Positions 16,236 to 24,372 of a DNA stretch of 34,841 nt are shown one piece after another. Position 1 is the first letter of the stretch. The number at the start of each line of letters is the position of its first letter. The translations under genes were made by a program, and so were the position numbers. The notes under the pieces were generated by a model, which saw nothing but the letters and a program-made list of their open reading frames with translations, ran no database searches and had not been told where the DNA came from. Source of the stretch: Solirubrobacterales bacterium (GTDB lineage: Bacteria > Actinomycetota > Thermoleophilia > Solirubrobacterales > Solirubrobacteraceae); the NCBI GenBank assembly GCA_019241635.1, contig JAFAWR010000357.1, positions 1 through 34,841 on the forward strand. The letters run 5' to 3'.

Positions 16236-16646
16236 ATGGCGCCTACGTCCGTGCCCACCGGTGCCCTCCCGGTTGCCTCCCGTCGGGGTCGCGTGCTGAT
16301 CGTCGACGACCACGAGCTGAACCTGAAGCTGCTCGAGCGGCTGCTCGAGCTCGAGGGGCGCGAGGTGCGCGCCGCCGACTCCCTGGCCGCCGCCGAGCGC
16401 GCGCTGGCCGAGGAGGAGCCGGCGATGATCGTGCTCGATTTGAACCTGCCCGACGGCAACGGCCTGGAGCTGACCCGCAAGCTCAAGTCAGAGCCGCGCA
16501 CGGCCTCGATCCCGATCGTGGCCTGCACCGCGGCGGTCATGCCCGCCGACGAGGATCGGGCGCTCGAGGCCGGCTGCGACGCGTTCGTGGCCAAGCCGAT
16601 CGATCTACGCCGCTTCTCCGAGGTCATCTCCTCGATCCTCGCCTAG
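16236..16646 (+). CDS. Single-domain response regulator (CheY/DivK-like receiver)
   Basis: This 136-residue protein consists of one receiver domain after a 17-residue tail. Conserved residues are all present: D24 and D25 (LIVDDHE), the phospho-acceptor D68 (VLDLNLPDGNG), T98 (ACTAA) and K120 (AKPID). There is no output domain, so it acts by protein contact or as a phosphorelay intermediate. No kinase is adjacent. The orphan Hpt protein at 13209 could pass phosphate to it. A sigma28-like promoter directly upstream suggests a link with motility or chemotaxis, which is inference. Confidence 0.9.
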   Translation: MAPTSVPTGALPVASRRGRVLIVDDHELNLKLLERLLELEGREVRAADSLAAAERALAEEEPAMIVLDLNLPDGNGLELTRKLKSEPRTASIPIVACTAAVMPADEDRALEAGCDAFVAKPIDLRRFSEVISSILA

Positions 16647-16655
16647 TGGGGCTCC

Positions 16656-16668
16656 TGGAAACGTTCCA
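16656..16668. promoter_or_regulatory. Short palindrome upstream of acyl-CoA dehydrogenase
   Basis: TGGAA-ACG-TTCCA is a perfect 5-bp inverted repeat lying 34 bases before the acyl-CoA dehydrogenase start, in a 55-base gap. Such a site could bind a dimeric repressor of the gene. No regulator is identifiable beside it. Confidence 0.3.
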
Positions 16669-16701
16669 CTAGATACGCCCCGATAGTGTTCGGAGTCCGT
16701 C

Positions 16702-17934
16702 ATGGACTTCGAGTTCTCGGACCGCTGCCACGAGCTCCGCGAGCGTTTGCTCGCGTTCATGGACGAGCACGTGTATCCCGCCGAGGCGGTCTACCACGAG
16801 CAGCTCGTCGCCTCGGGCGACCCGCATGCGCATCCGCGGGTGATGGAGGAGCTCAAGGACAAGGCCCGCGAGCTCGGCCTCTGGAACCTGTTCCTACCCC
16901 ACGGCGGCGAGGAGTTCGGCGCGCCCGGACTCAGCAACCTCGACTACGCCCCGCTAGCTGAGATCATGGGCCGCAGCCACATCGCCTCGGAGGCATGCAA
17001 CTGCGCGGCGCCCGACACCGGCAACATGGAGGTGCTCACGCTGTTCGGCACGCCGGAGCAGAAGGAGCGCTGGCTGCGCCCGCTGCTCGAGGGCGAGATC
17101 CGCTCGGCCTTCGCGATGACCGAGCCCGACGTGGCGAGCTCGGACGCCACCAACATCGAGCTCCGGATCGAGCGCGACGGCGACGAGTACGTGCTCAACG
17201 GTCGCAAGTGGTGGATCTCCGGCTCGCTGCGCGAGCGCTGCCGGATCCTCATCGTGATGGGCAAGACCGATCCGGACGGCCCGCCGTTCAAGCAGCAGTC
17301 GATGATCCTCGTGCCCAAGGACGCCCCGGGGGTGACCATCGTGCGCAACCTGCCGGTATTCGGGTACGTCGACCAGGAGGGCCACGCCGAGATCACCTTC
17401 GAGGACGTGCGCGTCCCCGCCGCGAACCTGATCAGCGAGGAGGGCCATGGCTTCCTGATCGCCCAGGCCCGGCTCGGGCCGGGGCGCATCCACCACTGCA
17501 TGCGCAGCATCGGCGCCGCCGAGCGCGCGCTGGAGCTCATGTGCGCCCGCGCGGCCTCACGCGTCGCGTTCGGAGAGCCGATCGCCAACCGGGCGAACAT
17601 CCAGGACTGGATCGCCGAGTCGCGCATCGAGATCGAGATGACACGCCTGTTGACTCTGAAGGCGGCCTGGCTGATGGACACGGTGGGCAACAAGCACGCC
17701 CGCACCGAGATCTCGGCGATCAAGGTGGCGGCGCCGAACGTCGCCCTGAAGGTGATCGACCGCGCCATTCAGGTGCACGGGGGCGGCGGCGTATCCGACG
17801 ACTTCCCGCTGGCCATGATGTACGCCCACCTGCGCACGCTGCGCCTCGCCGACGGGCCCGACGAGGTGCACAAGCGCTCGATCGCGCGCCGGGAGCTGAA
17901 CCGGGTCGCGACGCGCGAGCCGGTCGCGCGGTAG
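16702..17934 (+). CDS. Acyl-CoA dehydrogenase, ACAD10/11-like
   Basis: This 410-residue flavoprotein has the three-domain acyl-CoA dehydrogenase layout: an N-terminal helical domain, [20 protein letters not shown] and KWWISGS in the FAD/substrate region (about 135-180), and a C-terminal helical domain with [40 protein letters not shown] and the ending [19 protein letters not shown]. The [16 protein letters not shown] segment and ADGPDEVH ending are typical of the ACAD10/11 branch rather than of short-chain enzymes. It oxidises an acyl-CoA thioester and passes electrons to ETF. The exact chain is unknown. It is monocistronic and convergent with a small gene 2 bases away. Confidence 0.9.
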   Translation: MDFEFSDRCHELRERLLAFMDEHVYPAEAVYHEQLVASGDPHAHPRVMEELKDKARELGLWNLFLPHGGEEFGAPGLSNLDYAPLAEIMGRSHIASEACNCAAPDTGNMEVLTLFGTPEQKERWLRPLLEGEIRSAFAMTEPDVASSDATNIELRIERDGDEYVLNGRKWWISGSLRERCRILIVMGKTDPDGPPFKQQSMILVPKDAPGVTIVRNLPVFGYVDQEGHAEITFEDVRVPAANLISEEGHGFLIAQARLGPGRIHHCMRSIGAAERALELMCARAASRVAFGEPIANRANIQDWIAESRIEIEMTRLLTLKAAWLMDTVGNKHARTEISAIKVAAPNVALKVIDRAIQVHGGGGVSDDFPLAMMYAHLRTLRLADGPDEVHKRSIARRELNRVATREPVAR

Positions 17935-17936
17935 CT

Positions 17937-18122
17937 CTAGCCGCGACGCGCCGTCGCGAAAGCGCCGAACGCGGCCGCCCACAGCGCGCCGGCCAGCAGC
18001 ATGCGCTCGCCCAGCCCGACGCCGGCGGCCAGTGCGGCGATCCCGCAGGCGAGGAGCACGATCCCGATCAGGGCGACGTCGTTGCGCTTGGTGGTACTCA
18101 CGGTCAGGCCAAGCATCGGCAT
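17937..18122 (-). CDS. Small two-span membrane protein
   Basis: A 61-residue protein starts at the ATG at 18122, preceded by GGGGGG at good distance. It has two hydrophobic segments (VALIGIVLLACGIAALAAGV and MLLAGALWAAAFGAFAT) and a basic end (ARRG). The frame is open upstream into the divergent MFS gene, but the start and site here fit a small gene. Function unknown. Confidence 0.55.
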   Translation of the reverse strand: MPMLGLTVSTTKRNDVALIGIVLLACGIAALAAGVGLGERMLLAGALWAAAFGAFATARRG

Positions 18123-18182
18123 CGACGCCCCCCAACTTGACAGCAAACCGAGCCCCCGGTGGCCGAGGTACGGTGGACACCG

Positions 18183-19388
18183 ATGGGAGCCCAGGTGCCA
18201 CTCCGGCGCAACCGCGACTACATGCTCGTTTGGGCGGGCCAGGGAGTCTCCGAGCTGGGCTCCCAGATCTCCACGGTCGCCTACCCCCTGCTCGTGCTCG
18301 CGCTCACCCGCTCGCCCGCCAAGGCGGGCGTGGTCGGGCTGGCCGCCACGCTGCCGCTGCCGCTGCTCGCGCTGCCGGCGGGCGTGCTGGCTGACCACTT
18401 CGACCGCAAGCGGCTGATGCTGGTGTGCGACGCCGTGCGGGCGGCCGCGCTCGCCGCGCTGACCATCGCGGTGTTCAGCGGGGGCGTCGCCTACGGTGTG
18501 GTGGCCGGGGTCGCGTTCGCCGACGGTGCGCTGCTCGCGGTCTCGTTCGTCACCGAGCGCGGCGTGCTCCGCCGGCTCGTGCCGCCCGAGCAGCTGGCCG
18601 CCGCCGTGGCCCAGAACGAGACCGTGTTCTACGCCGGAAGCGTCGTCGGGCCGCCGGTCGGCGGCCTGTTGTTCGCGATCTCGCGAGGGCTGCCGTTCCT
18701 GGCCGACGCGGTGTCCTACGCGTTCTCGGCCACGGCCACGCTGCTCACCCGATCCCGCTTCCAACCCGAGCGAACCGAGCCACGCAGCGGCCTGGTGGCC
18801 GAGTTCACCGGAGGGATCCGGTGGCTGTGGCACCACCCGCTGCTGCGCACGTGCTCATTGCTCGCCGCGGCCTCGAACCCCACCTACCGCGCGCTGTACC
18901 TGCTGCTCGTCGTGCTGGCCAAGCGCCACGGCGCATCCTCGGGTCTGATCGGCGTGATGTTCGCGATGATCGCCGTGGCGGGACTACTCGGTGGGCTGCT
19001 CGCCTCCTCGCGTCACGCCGCGCGCATCTCGGTGCGCACCGCCGTGCGACTCGACACCTGGACCTGCGCGCTGCTCATGCCGCTGCTCCTGATCGCCCGG
19101 GGGACGCTGTTCACTGCCCTGCTCATCGCACTCATCGAGATTCCCGCACCGATCCTCAATTCCGCGGTCGAGGGGCTGCGGAGCACGCTCGCGCCCGAGC
19201 ACCTCCAGGGTCGCGTGCACGCCGCCGCGGGCACGCTGTCCCAGTCGCTCGGCTGGGCCGGGCCACTGGTCATCGGCCTGGCGCTGCAGCACTTCTCGAG
19301 CACGACGAGCATCCTGCTCCTGTGCGGGTGGGCGCTGGTCTCCGCCCTGGGCGCCGCAATGCTCCCCAGCATGCGCGCACGCGAATAG
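18183..19388 (+). CDS. MFS transporter (EntS/MFS_3-like exporter)
   Basis: This 401-residue protein has about 12 membrane segments. The start RRNRDYMLVWAGQGVSELGSQIS, the loop DHFDRKRLMLVCD between helices 2 and 3, and FYAGSVVGPPVGGLLFA are typical of the exporter branch of MFS represented by EntS. The substrate is unknown. The start is the ATG at 18183. A GTG at 18159 would add eight residues. Only 10 bases separate it from the SDR gene, so the two form an operon, suggesting export of, or resistance to, a small molecule the SDR modifies (inference). Confidence 0.88.
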   Translation: MGAQVPLRRNRDYMLVWAGQGVSELGSQISTVAYPLLVLALTRSPAKAGVVGLAATLPLPLLALPAGVLADHFDRKRLMLVCDAVRAAALAALTIAVFSGGVAYGVVAGVAFADGALLAVSFVTERGVLRRLVPPEQLAAAVAQNETVFYAGSVVGPPVGGLLFAISRGLPFLADAVSYAFSATATLLTRSRFQPERTEPRSGLVAEFTGGIRWLWHHPLLRTCSLLAAASNPTYRALYLLLVVLAKRHGASSGLIGVMFAMIAVAGLLGGLLASSRHAARISVRTAVRLDTWTCALLMPLLLIARGTLFTALLIALIEIPAPILNSAVEGLRSTLAPEHLQGRVHAAAGTLSQSLGWAGPLVIGLALQHFSSTTSILLLCGWALVSALGAAMLPSMRARE

Positions 19389-19398
19389 TCTCCTGGTC

Positions 19399-20247
19399 AT
19401 GTCCCCCGCCGAGCTTGACGGCCAGTCCTTCCTGATCACCGGCGCCAACACGGGCATCGGCAAGGAGACCGCGCGGGCACTGGCGGCGCGCGGCGCGCGC
19501 CTCTACCTGGCCTGCCGCTCGCAAGCGGGCGGTCGCCAGTCGATCGAGGAGATCGCCGGCCAGACCGGCAACCGGCAGATCGAGCTGCTGGCGCTCGACC
19601 TCGGCGACCTAGCTTCGGTCAGGCGCTGCGCCGAGGCGTTCCTGGCCGCGGACGCGCCGCTGCACGCGCTGATCAACAACGCCGGGGTGGCCGGTTCGCG
19701 CGGGATGACGGCCAGCGGGTTCGAGCGGATGTTCGGCACCAACCACGTGGGGCCGTTCCTGCTCACCAACCTCCTGCTCGAGCGGCTGCGCTCAAGCGCG
19801 CCCTCGCGGATCGTCAACGTCGCCAGCGTCGCGCACTACAACGCCCGCGGGATCGACTGGGAGGCCGTGCGACGGCCCACCCGGTCGTTGACCGGCATGC
19901 GCGAGTACTCGGTCTCCAAGCTGGCCAACGTCCTGCACGCCCAGGAGCTCGCCGGCCGCCTGGAAGGAACCGGGGTCACCGCCTACTCGCTCCATCCGGG
20001 GGTGATCGCCTCGGACATCTGGCGGCGCGTCCCCTGGCCGATCCGGCCGCTGATGAAGCGCCGCATGGACTCGCCCGAGAACGGCGCGCGGACCTCGCTC
20101 TACTGCGCGACCGAGCCGGCGCTGGCCGACGAGAGCGGGCGCTACTACGACGACTGCCGGCCCAAGGAGCCGGGCCCGGCGGTCACCGTCGCACTGGCCG
20201 GCGAGCTCTGGCGGCGGAGCAGCGAGTGGACCGCCAGCGGCCGGTAG
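19399..20247 (+). CDS. Short-chain dehydrogenase, retinol-dehydrogenase-like
   Basis: This 282-residue SDR has the cofactor motif TGANTGIG (14-21), NNAG, a catalytic Ser in VNVASVAH and YSVSK (Tyr/Lys). ACRS after the second strand suggests NADP(H) preference. The overall pattern, including LHPGVIASDIW, matches the RDH11-14/WW-oxidoreductase-like branch found in many actinobacteria. The substrate is unknown. Its last 103 bases overlap the convergent membrane-protein gene. Confidence 0.9.
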   Translation: MSPAELDGQSFLITGANTGIGKETARALAARGARLYLACRSQAGGRQSIEEIAGQTGNRQIELLALDLGDLASVRRCAEAFLAADAPLHALINNAGVAGSRGMTASGFERMFGTNHVGPFLLTNLLLERLRSSAPSRIVNVASVAHYNARGIDWEAVRRPTRSLTGMREYSVSKLANVLHAQELAGRLEGTGVTAYSLHPGVIASDIWRRVPWPIRPLMKRRMDSPENGARTSLYCATEPALADESGRYYDDCRPKEPGPAVTVALAGELWRRSSEWTASGR

Positions 20248-20993
20248 AGCCCGATCGCCTGGACGGCCAGCGCGGCTAGCGTGGCGGCGGCGAAGGCCGC
20301 GGGGATCCCGTAGGGCACGACCGCCATCGCGATCACCTGGCAGAACAGCACGAACGACCCCATCCCGGCCAGCATCCCCCGCAGCAGGGCGATCGTCTCC
20401 GTCCCGCCCCGCTCGCGATGGGTGAACGCCGCGAGCACGCAGGCCAGCACCGGCAGCGCCGCGAGCATCCCGCCGGCCACCGCTCCGAGCGCCCCGGCGG
20501 CGGCTGACAGCGCGACCACCAGGAGCGCCGCGCTGCCCATCCGCAGCGGGATCTCCCCCGGGCGCGCCCGCGAGGCCGGCGCCTCGGGCCCGACCGCCGG
20601 CAGCGCGCGGTAGGCGAGAGCCAAAGTCGCGGTGGCGATCAGCAGCCCGGACGGCGATCGCGCGCCTCCCGCCGCGCCGCCGGCCACCAGGGCGGCCAGG
20701 CCGGCGGCCAGCCAGCCGACCGCGACGCTCGCCCGCCAGCCCCGGCGACGCGCGGTCCGGCCGTAGGCGAGCGCGAACGCGGCCAGCGAGACCAGGCCGA
20801 GGAGCGTCCCGTCAGCCGCGCGTGCGGCGAACGCCCGGCCGTGGGCCACCGCGAGGATCAGCAGGACCGGGCCGACGATCGCCGGGAACGCGCTCACCAT
20901 ACCGCCGGCGCGCGCGCCCCACCGGCGCGCGGCCAGTGTCGAGATGGTCACGAGCGCCGGCGCGATCAGCAGCTCGATGAAAATCCTGGGCAT
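20145..20993 (-). CDS. Polytopic membrane protein of unknown function
   Basis: This 282-residue protein has about nine hydrophobic segments and two similar halves: LAARRWGARAGGMVSAFPAIVGPVLLILAV near the N-terminus and GALGAVAGGMLAALPVLACVLAAF in the middle, suggesting an internal duplication with GlpM-like sequence style. I chose the ATG at 20993. An ATG at 21020 would add nine residues. It overlaps the convergent SDR gene over 20145-20247. No function can be assigned. Confidence 0.7.
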   Translation of the reverse strand: MPRIFIELLIAPALVTISTLAARRWGARAGGMVSAFPAIVGPVLLILAVAHGRAFAARAADGTLLGLVSLAAFALAYGRTARRRGWRASVAVGWLAAGLAALVAGGAAGGARSPSGLLIATATLALAYRALPAVGPEAPASRARPGEIPLRMGSAALLVVALSAAAGALGAVAGGMLAALPVLACVLAAFTHRERGGTETIALLRGMLAGMGSFVLFCQVIAMAVVPYGIPAAFAAATLAALAVQAIGLYRPLAVHSLLRRQSSPASATVTAGPGSLGRQSS

Positions 20994-21145
20994 GGCCGAG
21001 CAGGGTAGCTTCACGTTCACCGCCGCAGCTGATCCTCGGCGTCAGCACCGGTTGACGCTGGGCGGAACGGATTGCGGGTTCTTTAGACCCCGTCCGATTA
21101 CCGGGCGGGGAGGCAGAGGGCCGGACCATTCGACCCCACTGCCAC

Positions 21146-21532
21146 ATGACGACGCTTATCGCCACCATCTCGATGCTCGCCGCGCTGATCGGCATCGCGG
21201 GCATCGTTCCGCAACTCATCACGATGCTGAGGGCTCGCTCCTCGGCCGGTCAGTCGACCGTCGGCTGGAGCTTCGGCATCGCCACCAACGCCTCGCTGGC
21301 GTTCGTGAACCTGCTCGGCTACCACGCGCTGGTGCTCGGCTCGGGCAACCTGGCCAGCCTGTCCGGCTGCCTGACCGCCGTGTACCTGGTTCGCCGCTTT
21401 CGGCGGGCCGCCGCGGAGCCGGCGGCCGAGACGGTCACCGACCTGCGCACCCAGGAATTCGAGGTCCTGCGCGAGGCCGTGCTGATCGAGCACCACCGCC
21501 GCACCGGCGAGCGCGAGCTCGCGCTCGCCTGA
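21146..21532 (+). CDS. PQ-loop / SemiSWEET-like membrane protein
   Basis: This 128-residue protein has three membrane segments in the first 85 residues, with the PQ motif in GIAGIVPQLITMLRARSSAG, the hallmark of the MtN3/SWEET/PQ-loop superfamily. SemiSWEETs work as dimers in sugar transport, but bacterial PQ-loop proteins vary and the substrate is not known. A charged tail (86-128) lies in the cytoplasm. A G/C-rich hairpin (CCCCGTCC ... GGGCGGGG) lies about 40 bases upstream. Confidence 0.75.
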   Translation: MTTLIATISMLAALIGIAGIVPQLITMLRARSSAGQSTVGWSFGIATNASLAFVNLLGYHALVLGSGNLASLSGCLTAVYLVRRFRRAAAEPAAETVTDLRTQEFEVLREAVLIEHHRRTGERELALA

Positions 21533-21587
21533 GCGCCGTGCGGTCGGGGGCCGGGCCGCGACACCCGGCCCCCGCAGGAGCGTCGAC

Positions 21588-22739
21588 TCAGGGCTCGAGC
21601 ACGCGCAGCGTGTTGTCCCCGTCGTCGACGAAGTAGATCCCGTCGAACCGCGGCGGCACGTTCAGCCCGAACAGCACGCCCGCGCCGCCGGCCGAGTCGG
21701 CAGCGACCTTGGACTGTCGGCCGGCCGGGGTCGTCTCGACAATGTTTCCATCGCCGCCATTGGCGGTCAGGATGTCGCCGTTCGGCGCCAGCGTCATGCC
21801 GAGCGGGCCCATCAGGTCCCCGCCGGTCGACACCGTCTGGCCGCCGTGTTCAGCGGGGAACTCGCGGAACGGCGCGTCCGGTATGGCGGCGATCCGGTTG
21901 CCCTGCGTATCGGCCACGTAGAGCGTGCCGCCCTCGCCCAGGGCCACGCCGGTCGGGCCGACCACGAGCGCGTTCGGATCCGTCCGCTCGGGGAATCCGG
22001 TGCCGATCACGTCCTCGTCGAGGACGAACGGCCGTACGCCGGGGATGGTCAGCAGCTGGATCCGGACCATGGTGCCGCGGTCGACCACGTTGCCGATCCC
22101 GTTCGCGTCGGTCCCAGCCGCGACCGTGCCGTTCAGCACGTTGGTCACGTACAGCGTGGTGAAGGCGCCGTGATCGACCGCGGTCATGTCCCACGGTCCG
22201 TTGATCGGACCGCCGGCGATCGTCTCGAGCACCCTGCCCCGGCTGTTCAGCACGAGCAGGCAGCCCGCCTGGGCGGTGGCCGAGGTTCCGTCCGAGGTGG
22301 GCAGGCTGCCCACGATCACGAAGCCGGTCCGGGTGACCGCGAGCGCGGTGGTCAGCCCGACGCCCCCGGGGCACGAGCCAGGCAGCGACTTGGGATCGAT
22401 CTGCGCGAACACCGACGCGTCGCCGGCCATGCCGTCATTGCCGCCCGGCGGGATCTGGACGATGGTCGTGCCGGTCCCCTGCTGGTTGGCCTTGTCGTTG
22501 AAGTTGCTGATCAGCTCATCGCCCCGGTGCAGCGATCCGACGCTGGTTGGCACCGTGACGATGCCGTACGGATTGACGTCCCCGTTGCCGGGAACCGTGG
22601 TGGCGATGGCCGGCGGGTTGGGCACGAACGGCCCGATGAACGGCGCGGCCTGCGCGCTCGCCGCCCCGATCGCGAGGAACGCTCCCACGCACCCCGCGAA
22701 AGACAGGGCCGCGCGTCGCGCTCGCGTATGCGAGATCAT
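21588..22739 (-). CDS. Secreted NHL/SMP-30-like beta-propeller protein
   Basis: A 383-residue protein starts at the ATG at 22739 with AAAGGAG upstream. Residues 1-34 are a signal peptide ending ASAQA. The body has repeated propeller motifs such as GPTGVALGEGGTLYVADTQGNRI, GPLGMTLAPNGDILTANGGDGNIV and FDGIYFVDDGDNTLRV, resembling NHL repeats. Such proteins bind ligands or act as lactonase-like enzymes, but no catalytic residue is identifiable. The open frame upstream to 23261 crosses the HxlR gene antiphase and is not used. Confidence 0.8.
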   Translation of the reverse strand: MISHTRARRAALSFAGCVGAFLAIGAASAQAAPFIGPFVPNPPAIATTVPGNGDVNPYGIVTVPTSVGSLHRGDELISNFNDKANQQGTGTTIVQIPPGGNDGMAGDASVFAQIDPKSLPGSCPGGVGLTTALAVTRTGFVIVGSLPTSDGTSATAQAGCLLVLNSRGRVLETIAGGPINGPWDMTAVDHGAFTTLYVTNVLNGTVAAGTDANGIGNVVDRGTMVRIQLLTIPGVRPFVLDEDVIGTGFPERTDPNALVVGPTGVALGEGGTLYVADTQGNRIAAIPDAPFREFPAEHGGQTVSTGGDLMGPLGMTLAPNGDILTANGGDGNIVETTPAGRQSKVAADSAGGAGVLFGLNVPPRFDGIYFVDDGDNTLRVLEP

Positions 22740-22834
22740 GGCTCTCTGCTCCTTTGTGGTTGGTCCCCTCTCGATCTGGACTCCGGTCGGGCCTCGGACC
22801 TTCCCGGCGCCACCACGGCTTTTGCCTCCCAGGA

Positions 22835-23140
22835 CTAGCCGCGCCGGTCGCGCTCGGCCCAGCGCTGGGCCCACGCGTCGAGCCCCGGGTAGAGCGCCAG
22901 CAGCTCCTCGCCCTCGGGGGTCAGCCGGTAGCCCTCCGGCGCCGCCTCGACGATCCCGGCTGCGCGCAACTCGGCCAGCCGGTCGTTGAGCACCGAGGAG
23001 CTGATCGCCTCGCAGCCCGCCTGCAGCTGGCGGAACGACAGCGGTCCCTCGCGCAGCTCCCAGATCACCCGCAGCGCCCAGCGGCGGCCGAGCAGATCGA
23101 GCAGGGCCATGATCGGGCGGCCGGTCTGCGACCCGCGCAC
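22835..23140 (-). CDS. HxlR-family transcriptional regulator
   Basis: This 101-residue protein carries a winged helix of the HxlR type: LLDLLGRRWALRVIWELREGPLSFRQLQ, ISSSVLNDRLAELRAAGIV, EGYRLTPEGEELL. It lacks the usual N-terminal cysteine, so redox sensing is unlikely. The GTG at 23140 is the only plausible start. The frame stays open upstream without ATG, GTG or TTG. It diverges from the carboxymuconolactone-decarboxylase-like gene with a repeated motif between them, so it probably controls that gene. Confidence 0.85.
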   Translation of the reverse strand: MRGSQTGRPIMALLDLLGRRWALRVIWELREGPLSFRQLQAGCEAISSSVLNDRLAELRAAGIVEAAPEGYRLTPEGEELLALYPGLDAWAQRWAERDRRG

Positions 23141-23188
23141 CGGACGGCCGGGTTTCGGGATCTTGGTCAGTTCCTCGCCTGGGTGGTT

Positions 23189-23251
23189 GTGCTTCGAATC
23201 TGTGCCTAGGGTTGCGCTTTTCTTTCCGAAGCGCTACGGTTTCCGAAGCAC
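23189..23251. promoter_or_regulatory. Repeated operator-like motif between HxlR and CMD genes
   Basis: TTTCCGAAGC occurs twice in direct orientation (23223-23232 and 23240-23249, 17 bases apart). The inverted form GTGCTTCG is at 23189-23196, pairing with CGAAGCAC at 23244-23251. The last copy touches the start of the plus-strand gene. Repeats in the 111-base divergent gap fit a binding region for the neighbouring HxlR protein. Confidence 0.45.
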
Positions 23252-23836
23252 ATGATGCCACGACCGCGAATCGCCCCCCTCGAGCCGCCCTACGAAGCCG
23301 CCACCGAGCAGATGCTCCAGCGCTGGATGCCGCCCGGCGCCGGGATCGAACCGCTTCGCCTGTTCCGCACCCTCGCCGTGCACGAGGGGTTGTTCGGGCG
23401 GATGCGCCCGCTGGGCGCGGGCATCCTCGGCCACGGCTTGCTCGAGCCGCGTGTCCGCGAGCTGATGATCCTGCGCACGTGCGCGCGTTGCGGCGCGGGG
23501 TACGAGTGGGGTGTCCACGTCACGTTCTTCGGCGCCTCGGTCGGGCTGACCGCGGCCGAGCTGGCGGCGACCGTGCCGGGCGGCGCCGAGGCGCCGGGCT
23601 GGTCCGAGAGCGAGCGCGCGGTGATCCGGCTGGCCGATGAGCTCCACGACACCGCGGACGTGTCGGAGGCGACCTACGCCGAGCTCGAGCGCTTCTTCAG
23701 CCCCGCGCAGATCCTCGAGCTGGTGATCGCGAGCGGCTGGTATCACACGATCTCGTTCGTGGTGAACGCGGCCCGGGTGCAAGACGAGCCGTGGGCCGCG
23801 CGCCTGCCTGAGTTAGGGCGGGCGCCCGAGGGGTAA
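23252..23836 (+). CDS. Carboxymuconolactone decarboxylase / AhpD-like protein
   Basis: This 194-residue helical protein has the CMD motif RELMILRTCARCGAGYEWGVHVTFFGASVGLT (about 70-100), including the EW..H signature. The Cys pair CARC precedes the usual position of AhpD CxxC redox cysteines, so peroxidase-reductase activity is possible but not shown. Related stand-alone proteins are stress or catabolism accessory enzymes. Two adjacent ATG codons (23252, 23255) are possible starts. It is divergent from an HxlR regulator, a common pairing for reactive-electrophile responses (inference). Confidence 0.8.
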   Translation: MMPRPRIAPLEPPYEAATEQMLQRWMPPGAGIEPLRLFRTLAVHEGLFGRMRPLGAGILGHGLLEPRVRELMILRTCARCGAGYEWGVHVTFFGASVGLTAAELAATVPGGAEAPGWSESERAVIRLADELHDTADVSEATYAELERFFSPAQILELVIASGWYHTISFVVNAARVQDEPWAARLPELGRAPEG

Positions 23837-23894
23837 CGGCGCTGGAAGAGGCTCGGCTCCTAGGGCATTAAGTTGGCCCGGCCGGGTGTCAACC

Positions 23895-23941
23895 GGCGCG
23901 AGGAAGGTGACGCGAGCAATGCGCGTCACCGGCCTCGCGCC
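23895..23941. repeat. Composite 47-base inverted repeat between convergent genes
   Basis: A 9-bp perfect inner stem (GGTGACGCG / CGCGTCACC, 7-base loop) is flanked, after a 2x2 mismatch, by a further 9-bp stem (GGCGCGAGG / CCTCGCGCC). Both strands can form it. It lies between the convergent CMD and acidic-protein genes and may be a two-way terminator, though no U tract follows on either side. Confidence 0.75.
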
Positions 23942-23963
23942 TCCGCCCGACCTGTCCCGGACT

Positions 23964-24314
23964 CTACTCGGCGGCTTCCACGTCGACCCGGCGGGGGCCC
24001 CGGCCGGCGTCCTTCAGATCGGGCTCGGCTCCGGCGGGCGGCTCGGGCCCACCGTCGGTGGTGGCGTCGGCCCGGTCACCGCCATGGGGGTCGATCCCCG
24101 ACTCGGTGGCGGGCGCGTCGGAGCGCGCCGGCCCGCCGAGAACCTCCCCACCCAGCTCGGGGTCCTCGGGCAGCTGCTCGCCGGAGGCGTCGGAGCCGCC
24201 GAGCTCGGGTGGGACCACGCCCTCACGCGCCCGGGCCGCCCAGGGTCCCTTCTCGCGTGCCTCCTGCTCGCCCGGTGGCGCGCCACCGCGTTGCTCGCTC
24301 GGCTTGTCGCTCAT
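23964..24314 (-). CDS. Disordered acidic hydrophilic protein
   Basis: A 116-residue protein starts at the ATG at 24314, with GAGGAG 8 bases upstream, which supports it as real. It is rich in Gly, Pro, Glu, Asp and Ala, has no hydrophobic stretch and no cysteine, and looks intrinsically disordered. It diverges from the glyoxalase gene. It resembles in style the short stress-associated hydrophilic proteins of actinobacteria, but I recognise no family. Confidence 0.6.
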   Translation of the reverse strand: MSDKPSEQRGGAPPGEQEAREKGPWAARAREGVVPPELGGSDASGEQLPEDPELGGEVLGGPARSDAPATESGIDPHGGDRADATTDGGPEPPAGAEPDLKDAGRGPRRVDVEAAE

Positions 24315-24372
24315 CGTGTTCTCCTCGCTCGAGTTTTCCCCACTCGGGTCCTACCCGGGTAGATTGCCGCCG

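Noticed and set aside
22740-23261. N-terminal extension of the NHL-type protein
   Set aside because: It would cross the HxlR gene in another frame. The start at 22739 has a strong ribosome binding site followed by a signal peptide.
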